A stretch of DNA of 64,000 nucleotides from Marinarcus sediminis. GTDB lineage: Bacteria; Campylobacterota; Campylobacteria; Campylobacterales; Arcobacteraceae. The notes under the pieces are model-generated. The model did no database searches. It worked only from the letters and a program-made list of their open reading frames with translations, and had not been told where the DNA came from. The DNA is taken from the NCBI RefSeq assembly GCF_048571275.1, contig NZ_CP182357.1:1364001-1428000 (forward strand), in the 5' to 3' direction. Position numbers and translations under genes: made by a program. This document shows positions 18,986 to 27,263 of this stretch, in pieces (position 1 is the first letter of the stretch; the number at the start of each line of letters is the position of its first letter).

Positions 18986-19273
18986 ATGCAATATTTAGTA
19001 ATCGCGTATGACTATGAAAATGCACTTGATAAAAGAATGGCAGCACGTGCTGCTCATGTAAAAGCGACACAAAAGCTTATGAAAGAGGGAAAAATCATCA
19101 CTGCGTGTGCAATGATTGAAGAGGAGAAGATGATTGGTTCGACAGTGATTACCAATTTTGATACTGAATCAGAGTTTGAAACATGGCTCTCAAATGAACC
19201 TTATGTTAAAGGCAATGTCTGGAACATGGAAGAGATTCAAATTGTGGATGTCAAGGTTATGCCTAAAGATTAA
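18986..19273 (+). CDS. YciI-family protein (insertion target of the mobile element)
   Basis: 95 aa with the YciI ferredoxin-like fold pattern: YLVIAYDYENALDKRMAARAAHV (with the conserved Arg and His), IITACAMIEEEKMIGS, and FETWLSNEPYVKGNVWNMEEIQIVDV. YciI proteins are small, largely uncharacterised enzymes related to muconolactone isomerase. Its last 12 codons, stop included, are the 36-bp direct repeat that bounds the mobile element, so the protein is left intact after integration. AAAGGAAC precedes the ATG. Confidence 0.9.
   Translation: MQYLVIAYDYENALDKRMAARAAHVKATQKLMKEGKIITACAMIEEEKMIGSTVITNFDTESEFETWLSNEPYVKGNVWNMEEIQIVDVKVMPKD
19238..19273 (+). repeat. Left attachment site (attL), 36-bp direct repeat
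   Basis: Begins CAAATTGTGGATGTC and ends CCTAAAGATTAA; identical over 36 bp to 33334-33369. It encodes the last 11 residues plus the stop of the YciI-family protein. The base just before the repeat differs between the two copies. Confidence 0.92.
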
Positions 19274-19286
19274 TAAATAATCATAA

Positions 19287-19321
19287 AAAACCCTATAAAA
19301 TCGATATTATATAGGGTTTTT
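19287..19321 (+). terminator. Terminator just inside the left end of the element
   Basis: AAAACCCTATA (19287-19297) pairs with TATAGGGTTTT (19310-19320), with T-rich sequence after it. The element therefore supplies a new terminator for yciI, 14 bp after its stop, which also insulates the integrase gene from chromosomal read-through. Confidence 0.8.
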
Positions 19322-19375
19322 AACTGCAAATCAATTACAATCAATTACAAACTTTTTAGAATAATTACAGTATTT

Positions 19376-19426
19376 TTACGGTACTATAGACGGTATTGAG
19401 AAACTTTTAGAAAGTGAGTACCGTAA
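19376..19426. promoter_or_regulatory. Repeated ACGGTA motifs upstream of the integrase
   Basis: ACGGTA occurs at 19378 and 19390 (12 bp apart) and inverted as TACCGT at 19419. The outer copies form a perfect 9-bp inverted repeat, TTACGGTAC (19376-19384) with GTACCGTAA (19418-19426), that overlaps the likely integrase promoter/start region. The same pair with the same spacing recurs at the right end (33253 and 33265). Likely arm-type integrase or excisionase sites and possibly an autoregulatory operator. Confidence 0.6.
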
Positions 19427-19430
19427 TAAA

Positions 19431-20654
19431 ATGGCAAGAACCGTTAAACCCCTGAATGATACGCAACTTAAAAATGCTAAAGCTAAAGAAAAAGATTATA
19501 AACTAAGTGATGGCGAAGGTCTTTATTTTGTAGTTAAAAAAAATGGAACAAAATCTTGGAGATATGACTTCTCTTATGGTGGAAAAAGAAAATCTATGTC
19601 TTTTGGTATTTATCCAACTGTATCTTTAAAAGATGCAAGAACAAAAAAAGATGAAGCTAAGTACTCACTAGTTAATAATGTGAATCCTATATCTATTAAA
19701 AGAGCTAAAAAAACATCAGAAACTATAACTTTAAGTGATGTGATAGAAGAGTGGTTAGCTTTAAGAAAAAAGAGTAAATCTGAACTTACTATAATTCAAA
19801 ATACAAGAGTTCTAAAAAATATAATTATGTGGTTAGGTAATATAGCAATAAAAGATATTAAAAGAATGGATATCATTACTGTCCTACAAAAATATCAAGA
19901 AAGAGGTGTAATAGAATCAGTTCATAGATTATTTGCTTTAGTAAATAAAATTTATATGTATGCTGTAACAAATGAATATGTAGAACATAATATCATTGCT
20001 GATATAGATAAAAAATCAATTTTAGTACCAAAGAAAAAGGATGCACATCTTCCAGCACTAATAGAACCTGATGATATTAAACAGTTACTTATAGATATAA
20101 ACTCAATAAGTGAAAAATATAGAAGTGACATAAGTACTATATTTATCTTTAAACTACTTCCTTATGTATTTGTAAGAAGTGAAAATATTAGATTAATGAG
20201 ATGGAATGAGTTAAATTTAGAAGAGGGCTATTGGGCTATACCAAAAGAGAAGATGAAAATGAATATAGAATTTGTTTGTCCTTTACCCCATCAAGCTATT
20301 AAGCTTATAAAAGAAATAGAGCCATATTCAAGACATAGAAGTGAATTTGTATTTCCTTCTCCACAAAAAAGCGATAGAGGTGTATCAGGTGCAACTCTAA
20401 GTGATACATTAGTAAGGCTTGGATATCAAAATAGACATACAGTACATGGCTTTAGAAGTATGTTCTCAACTACTGCACATAATCTTTATAAAGAGCATGG
20501 CTTTCATTCTGATATTATAGAAGCTTGTTTAGCTCATAAGGAAAGAAACAGAGTTAAAGCCTCGTATAATAGAGAGTCAAAGTTTAAATACTTTGAAGAG
20601 AAAAGAGAATTGATACAGTGGTATGCTGATTGGTTGGATAAACTTCTTGATTAA
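19431..20654 (+). CDS. int: Tyrosine recombinase / integrase (DUF4102 arm-binding type)
   Basis: 407 aa, P4-like integrase architecture: an N-terminal DUF4102-type arm-binding domain (KLSDGEGLYFVVKKNG...YDFSYGGKRKSMSFGIYPTVSLKDAR, residues 24-70), a SAM-like core-binding domain (about 98-190) and a C-terminal catalytic domain. Catalytic residues visible are R249 (FVRSENIRLMRW), H339-x-x-R342 (HGFR), H369 and Y379 (ASYNRESKF). It sits next to attL and points into the element. It presumably recombines the 36-bp yciI-end repeat, whereas many relatives use tRNA genes. Confidence 0.93.
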   Translation: MARTVKPLNDTQLKNAKAKEKDYKLSDGEGLYFVVKKNGTKSWRYDFSYGGKRKSMSFGIYPTVSLKDARTKKDEAKYSLVNNVNPISIKRAKKTSETITLSDVIEEWLALRKKSKSELTIIQNTRVLKNIIMWLGNIAIKDIKRMDIITVLQKYQERGVIESVHRLFALVNKIYMYAVTNEYVEHNIIADIDKKSILVPKKKDAHLPALIEPDDIKQLLIDINSISEKYRSDISTIFIFKLLPYVFVRSENIRLMRWNELNLEEGYWAIPKEKMKMNIEFVCPLPHQAIKLIKEIEPYSRHRSEFVFPSPQKSDRGVSGATLSDTLVRLGYQNRHTVHGFRSMFSTTAHNLYKEHGFHSDIIEACLAHKERNRVKASYNRESKFKYFEEKRELIQWYADWLDKLLD

Positions 20655-20660
20655 GAAATT

Positions 20661-21281
20661 TTATTCAGGCTTTTTATTTAATAATTTTTTTCCAAGTATT
20701 TTTTCATAATATTTTCTCATAGAATCTACAAAAATTTCTTTCCAAGATTCTTTATCAATTAAATTACTCTTTGCATTATTACACAATGGACATGCTAGAA
20801 TTAGATTATTAAAATCATCATAAGCTTTAGTTGTATTCACAACTGGAGTTGTTTGCTCAATTTCTAAGGTAGCTTGACTCCTTTTAGTTTTTTTATTTAG
20901 AGTTAAATTACCATCTCTTTTAACTTTAACTTCTTGTAATTCAGTTTGTGTTATTCCACAATACCCGCACATATTATTTTTACTTTCAAACCACTCTACT
21001 ATTTTTTCAGGATTCTCAAAAAGAAATTTTCTATTCTCATTATTGTATTTTTGACTAAGTTCATTATATTTTATAAAAGAAGATAGAAGACTTTCAAACT
21101 CATCTTGATTTATTTTTATTTCATCATTTATTTTAATAAAATAATATTGATTCAAAGTGGAATATATTTTTCTGACCTCTTCTTGAGTTCTTTTTTCATA
21201 ATTACTTAACCTAGCATAGTCAGTAATTCTTTCTATATATCTTAATTTAAAATATATTGCTTTAGCTTTTTTGATATTCAT
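20661..21281 (-). CDS. HNH-type endonuclease-like protein
   Basis: 206 aa. The C-terminal half shows an HNH/beta-beta-alpha-metal layout: CGYCG near residue 101, LEIEQTTPV near residue 139, then FNNLILACPLCNNAKSNL near 158-175, i.e. two CxxC zinc pairs and the N and K of the motif. The usual first His (DH) is replaced by EQ, so the metal site is of a variant subfamily or may be inactive. The N-terminal half is helical and basic with no known motif. Convergent with the integrase, 6 bp apart. It could be a defence or homing-type nuclease; its role is unknown. Confidence 0.8.
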   Translation of the reverse strand: MNIKKAKAIYFKLRYIERITDYARLSNYEKRTQEEVRKIYSTLNQYYFIKINDEIKINQDEFESLLSSFIKYNELSQKYNNENRKFLFENPEKIVEWFESKNNMCGYCGITQTELQEVKVKRDGNLTLNKKTKRSQATLEIEQTTPVVNTTKAYDDFNNLILACPLCNNAKSNLIDKESWKEIFVDSMRKYYEKILGKKLLNKKPE

Positions 21282-21378
21282 AATAAATATTCTCCTTTTA
21301 TTTATTGATTATAATAAAATATCTATAAAATATTTATAGTAAATAATCTATTAAAAGTTTAATAATTCAAATAATAAT

Positions 21379-21780
21379 TTATTTATACAAATAACTATCA
21401 ACTTCCATTTCATAACCTCTATCACTTTGTTCTGTTAAATCAGATTCTTCTAAATCAATCTCATAGCCATATTTATCTAAATGTTTAGTTTGCTCCAAGT
21501 ACTTATCTGAAAATGCAAATAAAGTAGGATCTTTAATCATTCGTTCTGATTCAGCTAATAAATCAATAAGTAAGTCAACTTTATGATTAGGTTCTAATCT
21601 AATAAGCTCTTTGATATCATCAAATTGTTCTATTGCTTCATCAAGAAACCTTGACAATCTAAATGGACATTTATATTTTTTAACTTCTTCAATGAAGTAG
21701 TGATTCTCTGTTTCTATATAGAATGTTGCACAATCTCCAAGAGGTTCTACTGGTTTCCCTAATTTTAATTCAATAAGCAT
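21379..21780 (-). CDS. Hypothetical acidic protein
   Basis: 133 aa, strongly acidic (many D/E), predicted mostly helical, with no signal peptide or membrane segment. I do not recognise it. It lies between the HNH gene and the divergent ribbon-helix-helix gene. Proteins of this size and charge on mobile elements are sometimes inhibitors or antitoxins, but nothing in the sequence shows that here. A ribosome site AAAGGAAAA precedes the ATG. Confidence 0.65.
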   Translation of the reverse strand: MLIELKLGKPVEPLGDCATFYIETENHYFIEEVKKYKCPFRLSRFLDEAIEQFDDIKELIRLEPNHKVDLLIDLLAESERMIKDPTLFAFSDKYLEQTKHLDKYGYEIDLEESDLTEQSDRGYEMEVDSYLYK

Positions 21781-21879
21781 AGTTTTTCCTTTTTAAATTT
21801 GAATATAGAAACTTTACAATTGTCTTTATTAAGTAATGATTATATATAATATTATAAATAATCATTATTTGGAGAAAAA

Positions 21880-22182
21880 ATGGAAGATTTTTCAACACAA
21901 AATATTGACAAAATATCCCATAATATAGCTTCTTTATCAAAGGATATGTATGAGATAAAAAAGACTATTTTATCTAAAGAAAAAGAGAAAGAAAAAATTT
22001 CAAAAAAAGATAAAAAGAGAAGAGAAAGTCTTAAAAAGGCACAAGCAAAGTTTAAAAATGTATCAACAAATCTTAGTATTAAGGACTATGAAGACTTTGA
22101 AAAAAGGTTTAAAGAATTAAAAATGAGTAAATCTGCTTATTTAAAAAAACTGATTTTAGATGATTTAAAGAAAGAAGAATAA
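21880..22182 (+). CDS. Ribbon-helix-helix-like small DNA-binding protein
   Basis: 100 aa. A basic coiled-coil N-terminus (residues 15-60, very Lys-rich) is followed by a C-terminal segment with the ribbon-helix-helix pattern: NLSIKDYEDFEKRFKELKMSKSAYLKKLILDDL (strand, helix, turn, helix). This layout resembles mobilization accessory (MobC-like) or plasmid copy/partition regulators. TATAAT-like sequence and TTGGAGAAA lie upstream. Its 3' end lies inside a hairpin shared with the next, convergent gene. Confidence 0.7.
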   Translation: MEDFSTQNIDKISHNIASLSKDMYEIKKTILSKEKEKEKISKKDKKRRESLKKAQAKFKNVSTNLSIKDYEDFEKRFKELKMSKSAYLKKLILDDLKKEE

Positions 22183-22205
22183 TTTATAATAATTCTTCTT
22201 TCTTT
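22167..22205. terminator. Bidirectional terminator formed by two gene ends
   Basis: AAAGAAAGAAGAAT (22167-22180) pairs perfectly over 14 bp with 22192-22205, around an 11-nt A/T loop. The arms encode the ends of both convergent genes (stops at 22180-22182 and 22184-22186), so the hairpin is part of both coding sequences and has T-runs in both directions. Confidence 0.75.
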
Positions 22206-22885
22206 TTATTAAATTCATCTTCTGTTATAGCACCTTTTACTTTTAGCTCAAACCAGTAGTTTAAATCTTTTGAATTTTCAACTTTTGAAGTTTTTTCTTT
22301 AATATTATTAATTAAAATTGCTTCAGCATCTTCTTGTATAGATGTTTTAATACTTCCTTTTCCACCTTTTCTAGTTTCACCTTGAGTTATACTGTTTTTT
22401 ATTCTATTAACTATAATCAATCCCTCTGCATTTAAAGTAAATGCTTGAAATGATAATTCAATAATAATTTGATTTGGATTTTTACAATCTTTTAATCTCT
22501 TTGAGATATGTTTTATTTCATTAAAAAGATAATTATTAGATTCTTCTCTTGTGTAAAATATTTTTATTCTTTTAGTTAAAAAGTTATCAAAAATTTCTTG
22601 ATCTAGTTTTGCAATTCTTTTTGCCTTGTATTCTAAAAGCATAAATATTATCCAACCAATAGGAATTGAAGTAAAAAATAAGAATATAAATATTCCTCCA
22701 CCTTGTCTTGAATTGAACATACCCCATATTCCATAAAGCCAATAAATTGCTGTTCCTACTAGCATTATTTTAATTATTAACTCAGCTGTGCTTGAATGTT
22801 TTATATTCCGTATATTATCTTCTGATTCGATATTATGTTTTTTTATAAACTCCTGATACTCTTCACTTTTTTTGAAAATTGACAT
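22184..22885 (-). CDS. SHOCT-domain membrane protein
   Basis: 233 aa with two membrane helices (about residues 31-56 and 63-88), a cytoplasmic middle domain, and a C-terminal SHOCT module (LNYWFELKVKGAITEDEFNKKKEELL). SHOCT is a short domain thought to mediate oligomerisation and is often found at the ends of membrane or stress proteins. Function unknown. It diverges from the XRE regulator across a 97-bp AT-rich interval. Confidence 0.75.
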   Translation of the reverse strand: MSIFKKSEEYQEFIKKHNIESEDNIRNIKHSSTAELIIKIMLVGTAIYWLYGIWGMFNSRQGGGIFIFLFFTSIPIGWIIFMLLEYKAKRIAKLDQEIFDNFLTKRIKIFYTREESNNYLFNEIKHISKRLKDCKNPNQIIIELSFQAFTLNAEGLIIVNRIKNSITQGETRKGGKGSIKTSIQEDAEAILINNIKEKTSKVENSKDLNYWFELKVKGAITEDEFNKKKEELL

Positions 22886-22982
22886 AATTTTATTCCTAAT
22901 AAGTTTTATTCATCTATAGCTGAATGATTTAAACATTTTATATTGATACACTTTAAAAAATAATTAACCATTAGGTGAATAA

Positions 22983-23231
22983 TTGAATAAACTCTATGAA
23001 GATGCCGAAGAATTTTATAAATTAGTATCAAAAAATGTAAAAAAATATCGCCAAGAAAAAGGTGAATCTCAATTAGAATTCTCACAAAATGTAGGATTTA
23101 ATTCTGTTAGTTTTTATTGTGATTGTGAGAATAATAAGAATGGTAAACATTTTAATTTAATTCATGTAGTTAGGATTGCTGATTATTTAGAAGTTGATTT
23201 GAATATTTTGATAGACTTTAAGCATAAATAA
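22983..23231 (+). CDS. XRE-family helix-turn-helix regulator
   Basis: 82 aa. An XRE/Cro-type HTH spans residues 15-70: VKKYRQEKGESQLEFSQNVGFNSVSFYCDCENNK, then NLIHVVRIADYLEVDLNILI. The start is a TTG at 22983 with TTAGGTGAA upstream. It lies downstream of and convergent with the hsd operon and divergent from the SHOCT gene, so it may repress its own promoter and that of the SHOCT gene. Confidence 0.8.
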   Translation: MNKLYEDAEEFYKLVSKNVKKYRQEKGESQLEFSQNVGFNSVSFYCDCENNKNGKHFNLIHVVRIADYLEVDLNILIDFKHK

Positions 23232-23252
23232 TATGCTCAAAGTCAATGTATT

Positions 23253-24899
23253 TTAAGGAAGTAAATTTAACTTTAACTCTTTTAAAAATTCATTATGTTC
23301 TTTTGTATATTTAACTATATCTTCTTCCAACCCTACTAGTTTTTCATTCTCTTTTTTCAAGTCTATTTTTTTATCTTCTTTGGCTGTACTTATGTATCTT
23401 GATATGTTGAGGTTATAGCCCTCTTCTTCGATACGTTCCATAGATATTCGTTTAGAATATCTATCTTCTTCTTTTCTATACTGATACGTATTTACTATCT
23501 TCTCAATATCATTTGGCTCACCGTTTTCTCCTACACGTAAACGGTTTTGACGTTTTCCTTTGGCAAAATGCTCACTTGCATTTATAAATAACACATCATC
23601 AGATAGCTTACATTTTTTAAGTACCAATATACACACAGGGATACCTGTAGAGAAAAACAGATTGGAAGGCAGACCGATAACCGTATCAATATATCCTTTT
23701 TCTAATAATCCTCGTCTTATTCTTTCCTCAGCACCTCCACGAAACAGCACCCCATGAGGCAGGATAATAGCCATAGTTCCAGCATCATCTAAGAAGTTAA
23801 AGCCATGAAGTAAAAATGCAAAATCAGCCGCAGATTTTGGTGCAAGCCCGAAAGCAGCAAATCGGATATCTTTAGCCATCTCTTCACTTGAATCCCATCT
23901 ATAACTAAAAGGAGGATTTGCTACAATTGCATCAAATTTCATCTGTTTATTGGGGTTTCTCTCTTGGAGTATATCCCAATCATTCGTTAAAGAATCACCA
24001 TGAAAAATCTCAAATTCACTGTCTTTTACACCATGCAAAAGCATATTCATCCGAGCAAGGTTATAAGTAGTTATATTTTTCTCTTGACCATAAATCTTTC
24101 CGATAGTTCCATCTTTCCCTAAGTGTTTTTTTACATTTAAAAGTAAAGACCCTGAACCGCAAGCAAAGTCAAAAACTTTATCGAGTCTGTTTTTTTTGCC
24201 AAGACGAGGGTCTTGAGAGTCAAGGGTAACAATCTCAGAGAGTATAGTAGAAATTGCCTGCGGAGTATAAAACTCTCCCGCTTTTTTACCGCTTCCTGCG
24301 GCAAACTGTCCTATGAGGTACTCATAGGCATCCCCTAGTTTATCGCTATCGGTTGAGAAATTTTTAATCCCACTAGCGATTTTACTAATAATGTCACAAA
24401 GCTTTTTATTTCTGTCTTTTGGGGTTTTTCCTAATTTTTCCGAACTAAGGTTTATCTCTGAAAACAGTCCTGCAAAGCTACTTTCAAAAGACTCTTCTTC
24501 GATATGCTTAAAACCTTTTTCTAAAGTTATAAATAGTTCATCATCATGGGTTCGTGCCATCTCTGCTATGCTGTCCCATGTGTACTTTGGAGGGATAACA
24601 TAATGCACTTTTTTTCTCATCATTTTTTCAAACATTTTTATATCATCAGGATTTTCGTCATACCAAATTTGTAATGGGGTGGCTGCTTTAAGCTTTTTCA
24701 ACACATCTTGAGGTGTGTCATCTGGATAATCAGACCCTAGCTCTTTTTTTACCGCTTTTTCATAGTTACTTGATAGATAGCGTAAAAATAAAAATGAAAG
24801 CATATAATCACGGAAATCATCTGCATCCATAGTCCCTCGTAAATCATTGGCAATATCCCAAAGAATTTGACCTAGTCTGTTTTTTTCTTCTTCGCTCAT
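23253..24899 (-). CDS. hsdM: Type I restriction-modification DNA methyltransferase subunit
   Basis: 548 aa. Adenine-N6 methyltransferase of a type I R-M complex (M2S). The N-terminal HsdM domain begins LGQILWDIANDLRGTMDADDF. The SAM-binding motif FDFACGSGSLL is at residues 243-253 and the catalytic NPPF is at 328-331. The conserved GEFYTPQAIS precedes it (208-217). Last gene of the operon hsdR-hsdS-ATPase-hsdM; it starts 12 bp after the ATPase stop with GAGG upstream. Confidence 0.95.
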   Translation of the reverse strand: MSEEEKNRLGQILWDIANDLRGTMDADDFRDYMLSFLFLRYLSSNYEKAVKKELGSDYPDDTPQDVLKKLKAATPLQIWYDENPDDIKMFEKMMRKKVHYVIPPKYTWDSIAEMARTHDDELFITLEKGFKHIEEESFESSFAGLFSEINLSSEKLGKTPKDRNKKLCDIISKIASGIKNFSTDSDKLGDAYEYLIGQFAAGSGKKAGEFYTPQAISTILSEIVTLDSQDPRLGKKNRLDKVFDFACGSGSLLLNVKKHLGKDGTIGKIYGQEKNITTYNLARMNMLLHGVKDSEFEIFHGDSLTNDWDILQERNPNKQMKFDAIVANPPFSYRWDSSEEMAKDIRFAAFGLAPKSAADFAFLLHGFNFLDDAGTMAIILPHGVLFRGGAEERIRRGLLEKGYIDTVIGLPSNLFFSTGIPVCILVLKKCKLSDDVLFINASEHFAKGKRQNRLRVGENGEPNDIEKIVNTYQYRKEEDRYSKRISMERIEEEGYNLNISRYISTAKEDKKIDLKKENEKLVGLEEDIVKYTKEHNEFLKELKLNLLP

Positions 24900-24911
24900 T
24901 GATTAACCTCT

Positions 24912-25985
24912 TTATACTTGAAAATTATATTTAGCAAATAAAGCATTTAATATTTCTTTAAAATCATCTTTATTACTTGGAGATATGGTATCTGTTTCAT
25001 AATAGAAAACATTTTTATGAGATAAAACATTTATCATATTTGGAATTTTTACATCATTAATACCAATTTGTTGTAAAACATATGCAAACTGTCCAACACC
25101 TAAAAAAGAAGCTATATTTTCTAAAATTTGTCTTAATAATACAAAATGATAGCCATATAATTCATCATCATCTTTTGCTTTTTTTAATTTTTGCAATAAA
25201 TGTAAGTGGTATAGAAATACACTTTTTTCAAATTTATCTAATGATAAAGTATTGTCGTCTTTACGATTCAATATATAAGATTTAACATATGAGCCACCAC
25301 CTCTTTTTTTGAATTTGGAAGCTTTTTCTCCTTTGTATAACCAATTATATAAGATAGAAAACAAACCAATATGATGGGTTGTTATTACAATTTTTCTTTC
25401 TTTAAAATATTTTTCGATTAGGTCAAAAAGCGTTATTGCCGTTACAAAAATATTATGATCATCCAGACTTGAAACAGGATCATCGATGAAAAAATGTTTA
25501 GACTGCTCATCTGCCCACCCTTCAACTTCAAACAATGCTAAGAAAAAACACCAAACAAATATACGCTCTTCACCTCTTGAAATTTTAATATTTGTCTCTT
25601 CATCTTCTGGCATAAAAAAAGTAATTGATTCAATACCTTTTTCCGCATCATTTATCTCAAATCTAAAATCATATTTGGGATTATATGGTTTTAATTTTTC
25701 TCTAATTTCTTCTTCTGTAAATAAACTATGAAATTTACTTAGACTACTATGTAATACTTTTAAACAAATATTTTCTTCATTATTCTCATTGTCGTTATCC
25801 CAACCAAATAAATCTTCACTAAAAGCATTATAGTATACCCCTGAATGTTTATCATCATTTGCCTTTTTAGTTTCATTTTTATAGGTAACCGATAATCTTG
25901 TCTTACCTGTCGCATTAAATGCATAGACTAACACTATACTTTCTTCCAAAGAAACTAATTGATTTGCTACTTCTGACAATTCCAT
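24912..25985 (-). CDS. AAA/ABC-type ATPase with anticodon-nuclease-like C-terminus (PrrC/RloC-like)
   Basis: 357 aa. N-terminal ATPase: Walker A variant AFNATGKT (22-29), ABC-like signature SRGEE (136-140), Walker B FFIDDPVSSLDD (165-176) and H-loop TTHH (202-205). This spacing and the DDPxSSLD motif are those of the PrrC/RloC group. The C-terminal region has R285-x3-E289 (LLRQILEN) and H323 (VLSHKN), matching the R-x3-E...H catalytic triad reported for the PrrC anticodon nuclease (R320, E324, H356), with 34 rather than 32 residues from E to H. It lies between hsdS and hsdM (gaps of 6 and 12 bp), just as prrC is kept silent within a type I R-M operon in E. coli. Inference: a tRNA-cleaving toxin activated when restriction is blocked. 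The alternative is a restriction-linked (rlo-type) ATPase without nuclease activity. Confidence 0.7.
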   Translation of the reverse strand: MELSEVANQLVSLEESIVLVYAFNATGKTRLSVTYKNETKKANDDKHSGVYYNAFSEDLFGWDNDNENNEENICLKVLHSSLSKFHSLFTEEEIREKLKPYNPKYDFRFEINDAEKGIESITFFMPEDEETNIKISRGEERIFVWCFFLALFEVEGWADEQSKHFFIDDPVSSLDDHNIFVTAITLFDLIEKYFKERKIVITTHHIGLFSILYNWLYKGEKASKFKKRGGGSYVKSYILNRKDDNTLSLDKFEKSVFLYHLHLLQKLKKAKDDDELYGYHFVLLRQILENIASFLGVGQFAYVLQQIGINDVKIPNMINVLSHKNVFYYETDTISPSNKDDFKEILNALFAKYNFQV

Positions 25986-25991
25986 ATTGTA

Positions 25992-27263
25992 TTATCCTTT
26001 TATATTATTACTTGGAAATAGCTGTTGCATTAGCCCTTTTTTATGCTCTTTTAGTGTTTCTATTTTTTTAGATTGGGCGGTGATAAGGTTATCGATGGAA
26101 CTTAGGAAATCAGCGATTTTTTGTTGTTCAGGCAATAAAGGGCAGCTAATCAAAACAGATGAAAAAAAAGTCTTGTTTATAATTGGTACAGCATGATTCC
26201 CAGCTAGTGAAGCTATTCTTGATGAACTATTTTCTAGAGCTGAATATATAAAATCGTTTGAATATTCATCAAAAGGTACAATAGAATTTATTTGTTGGTT
26301 CGTTGCACAATCAAATTTATTTTGTGCGACTTTTCCAATAGTTGAACCTATGCAAACAAATAAAATACTATTTGCTTTAATATGTCTTGTTTGCATAAAA
26401 CCTTGTTCGCTGAGAGTTGTTTTTGTTGTCGTTATATATCTTGTATCCGAAATATCTGCTGGTGATACGAATAATTTGCTACCGCCATAGTTTTCTAAAT
26501 TGGCAGTGGCAGGAGTACTTCCTGTGATTATTTCTCCAACTTTACTTAACGGCTTCTCTTCCCACTCCCCATCATTCAAAAACTCAGGGAATCTACGCTT
26601 TGGTACTTTTTCGCCATCAGTCGGGAAAAGTTGTTGCGTTAGCCCTTTTTTGTGCTCTTTGAGTGCTTCTACTTTTTTAGATTGGGCGGTGATAAGATTA
26701 TCGATAGAAGAGAGACAATCAGCGATTTTTTGTTGTTCTTCTAATGTTGCTGGAATTGGAACAAGTAAGCTTGCATACTCATTTCCATTTATGCCTGGTT
26801 GTCCACTGCGTGCAGAAGTAATATTGACCCAACTCCAATATTTATCAGTTGAAAGAAAATGAAAAAGTAAATCTGAATTCAATTTTTTCTTATCAGGTTT
26901 TACACGAATTAAAAATCCAGCAAAAACTAAAGCACCATCTTCTTTTCTGTATTTGTAGGATTTTCCAACACTTGCACCAGTTCGAGCAAGAACAATATCC
27001 CCATCTTCTAAATAATTGTCACTTGTTGCATCAATATCTACTGAAACTTTCTCATTACTCAGATAATATCCATCCACAGAAATATCTGTAATTCGTAAAT
27101 ATGTCGGTAAGTTTTCTGAAAATGGTACCGCTGCCGCGTTTACTCCATAATCTGGATGTTTTAACAAACATTTTCCAAGTGGCTTTTCTTTCCATTCAGG
27201 CTCATCTTTAAACTCAGAAAACCTTAGCTCAGGTACGTTACATGTAAGGCTTTTATTCTTCAT
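25992..27263 (-). CDS. hsdS: Type I restriction-modification specificity subunit
   Basis: Recognises the bipartite DNA target for methylation and restriction. Two target-recognition domains (about residues 10-170 and 220-370) are each followed by a nearly identical helical spacer (QKIADxLSSIDNLITAQSKK...LKEHKKGL). The ATG at 27261-27263 (MKNKSLTC) is preferred; an ATG ten codons upstream is also possible. Either start overlaps the 3' end of hsdR (stop 27253-27255), implying translational coupling. The two spacers are near-identical at DNA level, 609 bp apart. Confidence 0.93.
   Translation of the reverse strand: MKNKSLTCNVPELRFSEFKDEPEWKEKPLGKCLLKHPDYGVNAAAVPFSENLPTYLRITDISVDGYYLSNEKVSVDIDATSDNYLEDGDIVLARTGASVGKSYKYRKEDGALVFAGFLIRVKPDKKKLNSDLLFHFLSTDKYWSWVNITSARSGQPGINGNEYASLLVPIPATLEEQQKIADCLSSIDNLITAQSKKVEALKEHKKGLTQQLFPTDGEKVPKRRFPEFLNDGEWEEKPLSKVGEIITGSTPATANLENYGGSKLFVSPADISDTRYITTTKTTLSEQGFMQTRHIKANSILFVCIGSTIGKVAQNKFDCATNQQINSIVPFDEYSNDFIYSALENSSSRIASLAGNHAVPIINKTFFSSVLISCPLLPEQQKIADFLSSIDNLITAQSKKIETLKEHKKGLMQQLFPSNNIKG
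26023..26129. repeat. hsdS internal direct repeat, copy 1
   Basis: About 107 bp, near-identical to 26632-26738 at a constant offset of 609 bp. Encodes the C-terminal conserved helix of HsdS. Such repeats allow half-subunit exchange between hsdS genes. Confidence 0.8.
26632..26738. repeat. hsdS internal direct repeat, copy 2
   Basis: Partner of 26023-26129; encodes the central conserved helix between the two target-recognition domains. Confidence 0.8.
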
